Positions 18,601-25,248 of a DNA stretch of 64,000 nt are shown here, piece after piece. How positions within the stretch are numbered: the stretch's first letter is position 1; the number at the start of each line of letters is the position of its first letter. Below the pieces are notes generated by a model. It searched no databases, was not told where the DNA came from, and saw nothing but the letters and a program-made list of their open reading frames with translations. Position numbers and translations under genes: made by a program. Location: NCBI GenBank assembly GCA_000435075.1, contig FR890644.1, forward strand, positions 13,707 to 77,706. The letters are read 5' to 3'. The DNA is from Bacteroides sp. CAG:770. GTDB taxonomy: Bacteria > Bacteroidota > Bacteroidia > Bacteroidales > UBA932.

Positions 18601-19239
18601 TCCGTCGATCACGGAGACAGCTCCAGTCAGGTTCACTTTCTTCTGTGTGCCATATCCGACCACGACCACATCGTCAAGAAAGTTCTGGTCATCGGAGAGG
18701 CTAATCGTGAGGTCTGTCTCTGTTCCATTGACATTGACCTCCCTTTCGGAGAATCCGATATACGACACCACGAGAGTCACAGGATAGTCTATGCCGGACA
18801 ATTCAAAGTTTCCGTCCATGTCAGTGAAGAAGCCGGTCTTGGTACCCTTCACCATGAGTGAGGCTGCAGGAAGAGGCGCTCCCGACGGATCGGTCACCTT
18901 ACCCTTTACGGTAATCTTCGCAGGCCCTTCAGCCTTTGGAGCAGCCTGATGCCCGGTGATGGACACGCGGCTTCCGTTTATGACATAAGTAACATTCTGT
19001 CCGACAAAGATTTGGTCAAGGACATCATTGATGCTGGCACCGGCAGCATCAACAGACACTTTCCTGGACAAATCGATTTCGTCAGAATTAACGATGATGG
19101 ACCAGTTTTCCATCTTGTTCAATGCGGCAATCGCTTCTTTTACGGTGACATTATGCAACTTCAGGTCTATTTCCAGAGCCGAAGCGGACAAACTTATCAC
19201 CATGGCAAGCAGCGATGCAAGTAAAATTTTTACTTTCAT
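15661..19239 (-). CDS. SusC/RagA TonB-linked transporter with N-terminal STN signalling domain
   Basis: A 1192-residue outer-membrane transporter. After the signal peptide (ending SLSASA) residues about 22-95 form an STN (secretin/TonB N-terminal) domain, LKLHNVTVKEAIAALNKMENW, which receives signals for a FecR-type anti-sigma. A carboxypeptidase-regulatory-like domain follows (ITVKGKVTDPSGAPLPAASL), then the plug starting DDVVVVGYGTQKKVNLTGAV and a 22-strand barrel that ends in FSVGVDITF. It imports oligomers across the outer membrane with TonB energy. The upstream FecR (39 bp) and ECF sigma show that transport and expression are coupled. Confidence 0.97.
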   Translation of the reverse strand: MKVKILLASLLAMVISLSASALEIDLKLHNVTVKEAIAALNKMENWSIIVNSDEIDLSRKVSVDAAGASINDVLDQIFVGQNVTYVINGSRVSITGHQAAPKAEGPAKITVKGKVTDPSGAPLPAASLMVKGTKTGFFTDMDGNFELSGIDYPVTLVVSYIGFSEREVNVNGTETDLTISLSDDQNFLDDVVVVGYGTQKKVNLTGAVSVIDGKDLNARPVTNTAMALQGADPSLTLTTGNGSIAGNHYKMSIRGAVSLNSGSPLVLIDGIEGSLAQVNPNDIENISVLKDASSCAIYGAKASAGVILITTKSGADGKAKITYNGRFSISDNTTSTDYITSGYDYVTLTNEFYNYTKGYDAWTYTDAQLQMLKDRRYDKTENPARPWVVPDETGTYTYLYLGNFDWYNYLLNKTRPETEHNITVRGGNDKITYYASGRYLYRRGLFGNSVKDNYNGYSFRSKIDVKMTKWLNYSNNISFERTDYSYGGFWEIDGSDGLASNGILYDIMRNVGPNITPYNPDGTINIQSGYMADATSPLFSGRGGTFMDGRNHNQIVNNYLTLTNRFTANIAKGLQFIVDYTYRRRDQLKAYRSLPSANCYDNANKRMYKGADDSVPQGQFTNGSVFDFYQENRYYQDGHIINAYFKYNHTFADAHNLSATVGGNFDDYRSSSLMNRQKGSLSPSLSYINMANGTIDRDRETISSYRTLGFFGRVNYDWKGRYLLEVSGRFDGSSRFPANHRWGFFPSASAGWRISEEPFWKNLKNAVNNAKVRVSYGTLGNQQVSNYYYWDTIGTGMASDSKVSYTFDGKNKAGMATASAPVSSSLTWETVVSENLGIDLGFLQGRLNFSTDLYIRDTKNMLTKGKTVPAVYGEAAPKENAANLRTKGYEISLGWRDSFNMAGKPFSYGVTATLGDYQTHITKFDNPEKKLSDHYVGKRLGDIWGYVSDGLFATDEEAAAYEAAIDSKGTVHKTLFGCKAPYNHLMAGDIRYKDLNGDGKIDAGSSTLDKPGDRRVIGNKLPRYNYSVKGDFSWNGIDLSVFFQGVGKLDWLPSQNCLYFYGPYAFERPSFISKDFDSLCWSSEEGADNSHAIFPRKRGNLVKGKNYVATDYFLQNARYIRLKNLTVGYTLPIKSKALERARIYFSGENLFYISPLRKACKTIDPEVATTTATNDSMYPYSRTFSVGVDITF

Positions 19240-19278
19240 CGATTGTTTAATATGGTTAAATGAATAATATGTGGGATT

Positions 19279-20247
19279 CTATCGGGATGACAAGTATATG
19301 ACGCCGTCACTCGACTTGATTTTCATTTTCTTGTCAGTGTTCATCGCAGAAAGAATCTGCTCAAGAGTTTCGTTATTAGTGAAATATGCGTAGAAATGCG
19401 TCTTCGCCAGCTTGTCGTCCTGCACGACAATCCTGGTCCCGAAATAGCGGGACAGATCCCTGGCGATGTCAGCCATAGTAAGATTGAAGAAATGGAATGA
19501 ATGCTTCTCGGAGAACGCCCGGTAGTTCGTCCGGTCGAATGTCTGCATATCGACAGAGCAGGTATTCCTGTCATACTGCACCATATATCCAGGTGCCATC
19601 TGCACTGTCTTCATCTCGCCCCCGACATTCACATCGAGGCTGACCGATCCTTTCAGAAGCAGGACCTCGACACATTCGCTCTCACTGTAAGTCTTGTAGT
19701 TGAATGTAGTTCCATAGACTTTCAGGCGTGTGTCGCCGGAATTTATTATGAACGGATGCTGAGGGTCAGACGTGATATGTGCATAGACCTCTCCGTCGAT
19801 GAACACCTTACGTTCATTGCCCTCGAAACGTGACGGATAGGTGATGCGGGAACCTGCGTTCAGCCAAATCTCCGAACTGTCAGGCAACACCATACGGTGA
19901 TTCTCGCCGGCAGGGACTTTATATTCGCGCCATTCCACTTCCGCGAGCTGCACCGGAGCATCCTTCTTCCCGACGAAATACGCAATCGGCGAAGCTACCG
20001 CAACAGCGAGGAGACCGGCAATGCAGGCCGCCATGAGACTGCTGCGCCAGATGCTCTTCTTTTCCGGGGCAATGCGCTTATACATCAATGTCTGTTCGCC
20101 GGAGCGCTTTTCTTCCCCGTCGAACAGCTCCCGCAAGGAGTCGGACACAGATTCATCTTTCCCGTGGAGAGCGAGCCACTTCTGGACTTCTGACTCTTCC
20201 TCCGGGGAAAACAAGCCGTCATAATAATCTTTCAGTCTCTTGTCCAT
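19279..20247 (-). CDS. FecR-family anti-sigma factor
   Basis: About 322 residues from MDKRLKDYYDGLFSPEEESEV. A start 14 codons upstream is open but less likely. The N-terminal cytoplasmic part (1-80) has the anti-sigma helices EVQKWLALHG and is followed by a transmembrane helix (SLMAACIAGLLAVAVASPIAYFV region). The periplasmic FecR domain shows HRMVLPDSSEIWLNAGSRITYPSRF and VYGTTFNYKTY, and the C-terminal STN-interaction domain has FFNLTMADIARDLSRYFG. It holds the adjacent ECF sigma inactive until the SusC STN domain signals ligand binding. Spacing to sigma (132 bp) and susC (39 bp) fits a regulatory cassette. Confidence 0.95.
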   Translation of the reverse strand: MDKRLKDYYDGLFSPEEESEVQKWLALHGKDESVSDSLRELFDGEEKRSGEQTLMYKRIAPEKKSIWRSSLMAACIAGLLAVAVASPIAYFVGKKDAPVQLAEVEWREYKVPAGENHRMVLPDSSEIWLNAGSRITYPSRFEGNERKVFIDGEVYAHITSDPQHPFIINSGDTRLKVYGTTFNYKTYSESECVEVLLLKGSVSLDVNVGGEMKTVQMAPGYMVQYDRNTCSVDMQTFDRTNYRAFSEKHSFHFFNLTMADIARDLSRYFGTRIVVQDDKLAKTHFYAYFTNNETLEQILSAMNTDKKMKIKSSDGVIYLSSR

Positions 20248-20379
20248 TACGATATGATAAGAAAACAGATTTCGGTGGCAGTCTTTCACTGCCTTTCACC
20301 ATAAGAACGTAAGACCAGGAAAATTTACGTAACGGTTTAGAAAAAATTTTTGATTTTTTATGTCAATGTTACTAAACGG

Positions 20380-20925
20380 TCAATTCAGCTTTCCGCGAAG
20401 ATCTTTCAGGGCAAGTTCCAGATGCTTCTCCACTGTGCGTACAGAAAGCCCTAGCCTCTCGGCTATCTCCCTATTTGAAAGTTCATCCAGCTTACTCATC
20501 TTCAATATCTTGGCGCGCTGACCCGGAAGGTCGTCCACCATGGTACGCAGTTGCGCGGCGGATTCCCTCCGTATCATCTCGTCTTCCGGAACAGAAACCT
20601 GGGCGTCTTCCCTTATCTCCAGGACCTTCTCCACATCCTTCGCCCATTTGGACCTGAGAACATCCAACGCCTCGTTCCTGGCGCACACGAACAGCCAGTT
20701 CTTCAGCGAGAGCTCCGGATCCAGGCTGTTCCGTGAGACATAAAGCCGCATGAATATGTTCTGGGTAATATCTTCCGCACGCATCTGATCCTTGATTATC
20801 TTGCGGACAAAGTTCAATACCATCGGAGCGTAGCGGTCATATATCGCCTCGAAACTGCGGATATTGCCACGCTTCAATTTCACAAGAAGGACTTCGTCCG
20901 TCTGGTCTTTGATGGATTTGAACAT
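20380..20925 (-). CDS. ECF-type RNA polymerase sigma factor
   Basis: A 181-residue sigma-70 family protein of the extracytoplasmic-function class. Region 2 shows SFEAIYDRYAPMVLNFVRKII and MRAEDITQNIFMRLYVSR; region 4 shows LDELSNREIAERLGLSVRTVEKHLE, a helix-turn-helix for -35 recognition. Length is typical (about 180). It precedes FecR and is only 12 bp after the DUF3298 lipoprotein gene, so may also be read from the upstream peptidase promoter. It probably activates the fecR-susCD genes on ligand sensing. Confidence 0.95.
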   Translation of the reverse strand: MFKSIKDQTDEVLLVKLKRGNIRSFEAIYDRYAPMVLNFVRKIIKDQMRAEDITQNIFMRLYVSRNSLDPELSLKNWLFVCARNEALDVLRSKWAKDVEKVLEIREDAQVSVPEDEMIRRESAAQLRTMVDDLPGQRAKILKMSKLDELSNREIAERLGLSVRTVEKHLELALKDLRGKLN

Positions 20926-20937
20926 TTGTAGCTGTAG

Positions 20938-21732
20938 TTATCTAAGAGGATGCTCGCGGACGAGGTCGCCGAGTTCTTCCCATGGAACAGTGACCTTTAT
21001 GATACCAAGTGAATATGGGCCTATTTCGTACTGGCCGTAAACATAGGTAACGCCTGTATCTGAAACCTTGAAGTTTCCGTTAGGCTCGATATCCTTGATG
21101 AACAGACAGTCGTAAGACTCCTGGTCAGGCATGGCATCACGAAGATGTGATGTGAGCAACTTCGAAAGTTCCTCCTTATATCCAGGAATGAAGAAATCTT
21201 CCTCTGTAACCTGTTTTCCTGTCTTGAGATTCATATTGACAGTCACTTCAGACGAGGAGCCGTGGGCACCGCCTTCATAGACGTAATCTGCTATAGTATA
21301 GGAGACTACATCTTCATGCTTGCCTGAGAAATAGCCTTCAATGTTGCTGGACCACACCAGAAAGCCGAGGCTCCCGGTAACATTGATATCGTCATTCTCC
21401 GCATTGGCCTTGAGCAGGTCCAGGCAGGTGCTGCGGTATTCTGCGACGAAGTCTGCAGTCCATTTGTCGGCAGCGGACTTCAGGTCCAGGCCGGCATAGT
21501 CCGAGCCGAATGCGGCTTCGACGATATTTTCACAGATGGCTGTCTTGACCGAGTCTTCCAGTCCGCTTGACGGATATTCAATGCTTATTGCAACTGTCAC
21601 TGAGTCAGTTCTTTCCGGAGAAAGAGGCTCGGTAACATTGACATTGACCTTATCGACACTCACTGAGGAGTCATGGCAGGCGGCAATCGTGAAGATTGCG
21701 CCTGCACACATTAACATTGACCTGAATTTCAT
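20938..21732 (-). CDS. DUF3298/DUF4163-type lipoprotein
   Basis: A 264-residue protein. The signal peptide MKFRSMLMCAGAIFTIAAC places the lipid Cys at 19. The middle (SVTVAISIEYPS, LLKANAEND) resembles DUF4163 and the later part the DUF3298 domain (DYVYEGGAHGSSSEVTVNMNLKTGKQVTEEDFF), with the family's glycine/histidine-rich GGAHG turn. Relatives include RsiV-like anti-sigma periplasmic domains that bind lysozyme and proteins next to peptidoglycan deacetylases. Here a signalling or envelope-binding role is only inferred. It begins 8 bp after the S9 peptidase stop and ends 12 bp before the ECF sigma. Confidence 0.85.
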   Translation of the reverse strand: MKFRSMLMCAGAIFTIAACHDSSVSVDKVNVNVTEPLSPERTDSVTVAISIEYPSSGLEDSVKTAICENIVEAAFGSDYAGLDLKSAADKWTADFVAEYRSTCLDLLKANAENDDINVTGSLGFLVWSSNIEGYFSGKHEDVVSYTIADYVYEGGAHGSSSEVTVNMNLKTGKQVTEEDFFIPGYKEELSKLLTSHLRDAMPDQESYDCLFIKDIEPNGNFKVSDTGVTYVYGQYEIGPYSLGIIKVTVPWEELGDLVREHPLR

Positions 21733-21739
21733 AGTAAAA

Positions 21740-24196
21740 TTAATCGTTGTTCATTTCTTTTATATCGACTTCATGCCTCTCGCTGGCTCCCATCAGCCAC
21801 TCGCAGTAGTAGTCGGCCAGACGCCAGAAGAAGTACTCGTTCATATCGCCGAATCCGTGGCGCTGGCCAGGGAGGATGAGCATGTCGAAACGCTTGTTGG
21901 CGCGGATGAGGGCATTGACGACACGGATAGAGTTCGCAGGATGCACGTTGTTGTCGATGTCGCCGTGCACGAGCATGAGGTGGCCCTTCAGGTTGGAGGC
22001 AATCTGAGGATTGGTCTCGATGGAATATACGAAGGTTGTGTCGCCGGCCTCGATCTTCTCTTTGATTCCGTGATGCTGTTCGCTCCACCAGCGGTTGTAG
22101 ATGTTGTTGTCATGGTTGCCCGCGCAAGAAACGGCTGCCTTGAAGAAGTCAGGGTACTTGAGCATGGCTGCTGTGGACATGAATCCGCCGCCTGAGTGTC
22201 CGTGGATACCTACTCTGCCGAGGTCAATCCATGGATACTTCGCTCCGAGCTGTTGGATTGCATATTTCTGGTCCTCGAGACCGTAGTCGCGGAGGTTGCC
22301 GTAGCCGTAGTTGTGATACCATTTCGACCTGTCAGGATGGCCTCCCCTATTGCCGACTGTTATGACAATGAAGCCAAGCTGGGCAAGACGGTCTGTTCTG
22401 GTGAATCCCCTGCTCCAGCTGATGTTGTTGGCCTCGACCTGAGGACCCGGGTAAACGTAATCACATATAGGATAGACCTTTGTGGAGTCGAAGTCGAATG
22501 GCTTGTAGATTGCTCCGTGAAGGTCGGTAATGCCATCGGCAGCCTTCACCGTGAAACGCTCAGGGAATTTGTATCCGGCAGCGAAGAGGAGTGAGAAGTC
22601 AGCCTCGCCGAGGTCACAGACTTTCTTTCCGTTGGCGTCATAGAGGACTGAGAATGGCTTGTAATCCACTCGTGAGCAATTGGCAATGAAGTACTTGCCG
22701 TCTTCAGTAGCGATTGCGTCGATGTTCATGTCCGGCATGTCGAGCATCTTAGGCTCTCCGCCCTGGAGACTTACCCTATATACATGCATCTGATAAGGGT
22801 TCTCGCCTTTTTCCTTTCCGCAGGCACGGAACAGGATATAGCCTTCTTTTTCATTGACAGCGAGCACGTCGTCCACATGGTATGCGCCTTCGGTGAGATT
22901 GCGGAGCACCTTGCCGTCCAAGTCGCAGAGGTAGAGGTTCGCCCATCCGTTCCTTTCGGACCAATGGATGAGTTTCTTGCCGTTGTCAATGATTCTGAGC
23001 GCACGGCTCTCGACGTAGGTGTTCATCCTTTCAGCAATGACGGTCTTTGTAGAGTCGCTGTCAATGCCGACGTAGCAGATGTCCATGCGTTTGAGGTCGC
23101 GGCTCATTCTTGTCAGCCAGAAACCATCCGGGCCGCCGAGCCATTTGATGCTGCCGAATTCTTCGAACTGGTCATTGACAGTAGCCGGAGCGGACTGGAG
23201 TGACAGTTCCTGATCCTTGAAGGCATTGATTTTCACCGTGTGGGAGGTCCAGTCACCGGCATTGAAAACATACAAATGGCCGTGAGGGCCAGGCTCGCCC
23301 GGCATCTGGTATTTGTAGGTTTCGAGTGTCGGACGTGGTCTGCTGAGGGAGTTGATTACCCAGAAGTCTTTTACCGGGCTCATATCCCAGCGCATGACTG
23401 CGAGGTGCTTCGAATCCGGTGACCATACAAGTTCTGTCGGGAATACGCGTTTGGTCGTATCTGTCTCGGTATTGCCGTTGTAGTTGTTTATGCCATAGCA
23501 GAAATCCTTGTATCCGTCGCTTGTAATCCTATGTTCTACGATTGTGCTGTCCTTAGGGTCTTTGGCTGCCTTGCGCATATTCAAGGTGTCCATATAGAAG
23601 AGGTTCGAGTTCTTCATATAGACGCCTGTCATTCCGTCGGGGGATACGTTTGCCCATGAAGGATATTTGTCGTCTTTGTCTGTGGTAGCGTAAGTGAGGC
23701 TCTTGTCAGAAATCTTGTAACTGAAGTGGTATGTAAGCCTGTCGCCTGTAGATTTTCCTGTAGTGTCTTTCTTTTCCTGCGAGCTGACGATGTCGAATTT
23801 CAGGATACCATCATTCTCCGGATCAATGGAAAGGTTCCTCATAGGAAGGTGTTTTGCCTCGAACGGGTCGCGTACGATTCCGGTAATCTGCATTGCAAGC
23901 TTTTCCATGTCGAATGCCTTCTCGGTCTTGCCGAGTTTAGGGTCCGCAATGTAGTATTCTGTTCCTTCAGATGTCTTCCATGCATAGAGGAATTTGTCTC
24001 CGTTCCTGAACCACTGCGGTCTTACGGATGTCGAGAATACCATCTGTCCAACCCTCTTGGCAGAGAATCTTTCTGCCAATTCATAGTTCGGGGTACGAAC
24101 CTTCCTGTCTTCGCGGCTCTGGGCCGAAAGACCTGATGCGATTAAAGTCAATGCTGCTGTGCAGACCACTGCTTGTTTTGCAAGTTTACTTATCAT
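21740..24196 (-). CDS. Secreted prolyl dipeptidyl peptidase IV-like S9 peptidase
   Basis: About 818 residues from MISKLAKQAVVCTAALTLIASGLSAQ, a type I signal peptide. An upstream ATG at 24268 opens the same frame but precedes no signal peptide, so I reject it. The N-terminal half is a DPP IV-type beta-propeller with seven-bladed WD-like spacing (DKFLYAWKTSEGTEYYI, ELVWSPDSKHLAVMRWD). The C-terminal alpha/beta hydrolase has the nucleophile motif GHSGGGF (Ser about 668), the acid in LVHGDIDNNVHP and the His in LPGQRHGFGD. Enzymes of this family release N-terminal dipeptides with Pro or Ala at position 2, or act as broader acylaminoacyl peptidases. A -7 element (TACATTTG, 24263-24256) lies upstream. 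Confidence 0.93.
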   Translation of the reverse strand: MISKLAKQAVVCTAALTLIASGLSAQSREDRKVRTPNYELAERFSAKRVGQMVFSTSVRPQWFRNGDKFLYAWKTSEGTEYYIADPKLGKTEKAFDMEKLAMQITGIVRDPFEAKHLPMRNLSIDPENDGILKFDIVSSQEKKDTTGKSTGDRLTYHFSYKISDKSLTYATTDKDDKYPSWANVSPDGMTGVYMKNSNLFYMDTLNMRKAAKDPKDSTIVEHRITSDGYKDFCYGINNYNGNTETDTTKRVFPTELVWSPDSKHLAVMRWDMSPVKDFWVINSLSRPRPTLETYKYQMPGEPGPHGHLYVFNAGDWTSHTVKINAFKDQELSLQSAPATVNDQFEEFGSIKWLGGPDGFWLTRMSRDLKRMDICYVGIDSDSTKTVIAERMNTYVESRALRIIDNGKKLIHWSERNGWANLYLCDLDGKVLRNLTEGAYHVDDVLAVNEKEGYILFRACGKEKGENPYQMHVYRVSLQGGEPKMLDMPDMNIDAIATEDGKYFIANCSRVDYKPFSVLYDANGKKVCDLGEADFSLLFAAGYKFPERFTVKAADGITDLHGAIYKPFDFDSTKVYPICDYVYPGPQVEANNISWSRGFTRTDRLAQLGFIVITVGNRGGHPDRSKWYHNYGYGNLRDYGLEDQKYAIQQLGAKYPWIDLGRVGIHGHSGGGFMSTAAMLKYPDFFKAAVSCAGNHDNNIYNRWWSEQHHGIKEKIEAGDTTFVYSIETNPQIASNLKGHLMLVHGDIDNNVHPANSIRVVNALIRANKRFDMLILPGQRHGFGDMNEYFFWRLADYYCEWLMGASERHEVDIKEMNND

Positions 24197-24487
24197 AATG
24201 TCAGTTTTGTATTTTTGTCCTTTCAAACTGCCGGAAAGCCCAGCACCATAAATGACAAATGTAAACAAAATAACGATATAAAAATAACTCGGAAAGATAT
24301 TTTACGAAAAGTAAGCAGCAAAATCTTCCGTAACTGACCACACCGATATGGCATAGAGAGTGCTCCGGGGCCATCTGACGTGGCAGCGGGGGCCTTCTAT
24401 AGGGTGGTCCAGTCACGCAAATGTGTCACAGACGCATCTGTGCGGTCATGACGCGTGGCCGACCACGGGATTCCATCGAGCCGCAAG

Positions 24488-24523
24488 ATTCCGTGTAAAA
24501 AACCGGCCGATTTTACACGGAAT
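24488..24523. repeat. Inverted repeat A: 13-bp arms, 10-nt spacer
   Basis: Arms ATTCCGTGTAAAA (24488-24500) and TTTTACACGGAAT (24511-24523) pair perfectly around AACCGGCCGA. It has the same geometry as repeat B, whose centre is 50 bp further on. Confidence 0.9.
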
Positions 24524-24537
24524 ATCATTTTTGAACG

Positions 24538-24573
24538 AAACGGGGTAAAATCAAGGCGTTTTTTACCCCGTTT
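24538..24573. repeat. Inverted repeat B: 13-bp arms, 10-nt spacer
   Basis: Arms AAACGGGGTAAAA (24538-24550) and TTTTACCCCGTTT (24561-24573) pair perfectly around TCAAGGCGTT. The inner GTAAAA/TTTTAC and the spacing match repeat A, while the outer bases differ in compensating fashion. Confidence 0.9.
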
Positions 24574-24625
24574 TCTGTGCCTGTAGAGAAGAACACCGGT
24601 ATGCCGACCGTCTCAAGATTTCGAC

Positions 24626-24757
24626 CCTCTTGGCAGCCGCCGAATCAGAAATCACAGTGCTAAAGTATTCTATATCAATGTTATACTGAACAAAACAGGG
24701 CCTTAACAAGCTGTCAAGACCCCATTTCAAAACCACCTCTTGGCATTTCCCGAATCA
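24626..24757. repeat. 22-nt direct repeat, copies 110 bp apart
   Basis: CCTCTTGGCA, four variable bases, then CCGAATCA occurs at 24626-24647 and 24736-24757. The first copy is preceded by CGAC, and a near-inverted copy (CTGTCAAGAGGGTCGAGAT) lies at 24798-24816. Only the middle four bases (GCCG or TTTC) differ between the direct copies. Confidence 0.75.
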
Positions 24758-25030
24758 CGTAAATGACTGACCATCAATCGATAGCATTGACACAACGCTG
24801 TCAAGAGGGTCGAGATTTTTCGCTAACGAGATTAGCCACGCTGAGTGTGCCTTTTCTCTGCTCCTTGACGGAGGGGCCCTTGCAAATCACATGAAGCTCA
24901 CGTACAGAGGCCGTTGGACTTTTTCCGAAGGAAGTCCTCAACAGGATCGAGTTCATGACGACTCATAACCGCACAAGTCCGCTTGAGCCCCGAAATTCAA
25001 AAATGGGATATTTTTTGAGATATTAAATAG

Positions 25031-25064
25031 AAAAAGTGGCCTACAGATACTTGTAAGCCACTTT
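25031..25064 (-). terminator. Rho-independent terminator after tRNA-Ser
   Basis: On the minus strand, AGTGGCTTACA, a short loop and TGTAGGCCACT (one G-T pair) are followed by TTTTT. It lies about 5 nt past the tRNA-Ser 3' end. Confidence 0.85.
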
Positions 25065-25068
25065 TCAG

Positions 25069-25156
25069 CGGAGAGGACGAGATTCGAACTCGTGGTACGG
25101 TAAACCCGTACGTCAGTTTAGCAAACTGGTGGTTTCAGCCACTCACCCACCTCTCC
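25069..25156 (-). tRNA. tRNA-Ser (anticodon GCT)
   Basis: An 88-nt class II tRNA on the minus strand. Acceptor GGAGAGG pairs with CCTCTCC, discriminator G. The anticodon loop TTTGCTAAA gives anticodon GCT. A long variable arm (TACGGGTTTACCGTA) and the T-loop GTTCGAATC are clear. CCA is not encoded. Promoter and terminator flank it closely. Confidence 0.97.
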
Positions 25157-25207
25157 GGAAATGCATTCCTTCGAGAGATTCGTTAACCGATTCTCCAAAT
25201 AGGAATG

Positions 25208-25239
25208 CAAATATAAAACGAATATTCGGTTTTGCCAAA
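25208..25239 (-). promoter_or_regulatory. Consensus Bacteroidota promoter of tRNA-Ser
   Basis: On the minus strand a perfect -33 TTTG (25239-25236), 20-nt spacer and -7 TATATTTG (25215-25208) lie about 50 nt before the tRNA. This is the best promoter match in the window and confirms the phylum-specific consensus. Confidence 0.82.
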
Positions 25240-25248
25240 AATTTTTGA

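Larger units (their letters stand above)
24197..25068. other. 872-bp non-coding region rich in repeats
   Basis: No open frame here has homology I recognise. It holds two matched 13-bp inverted repeats (24488-24523 and 24538-24573), a 22-nt direct repeat with different middle (24626-24647 and 24736-24757), an inverted partner of the first repeat (24798-24816), a heptamer copy at 24785 and the tRNA-Ser terminator. See separate entries. Confidence 0.7.
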
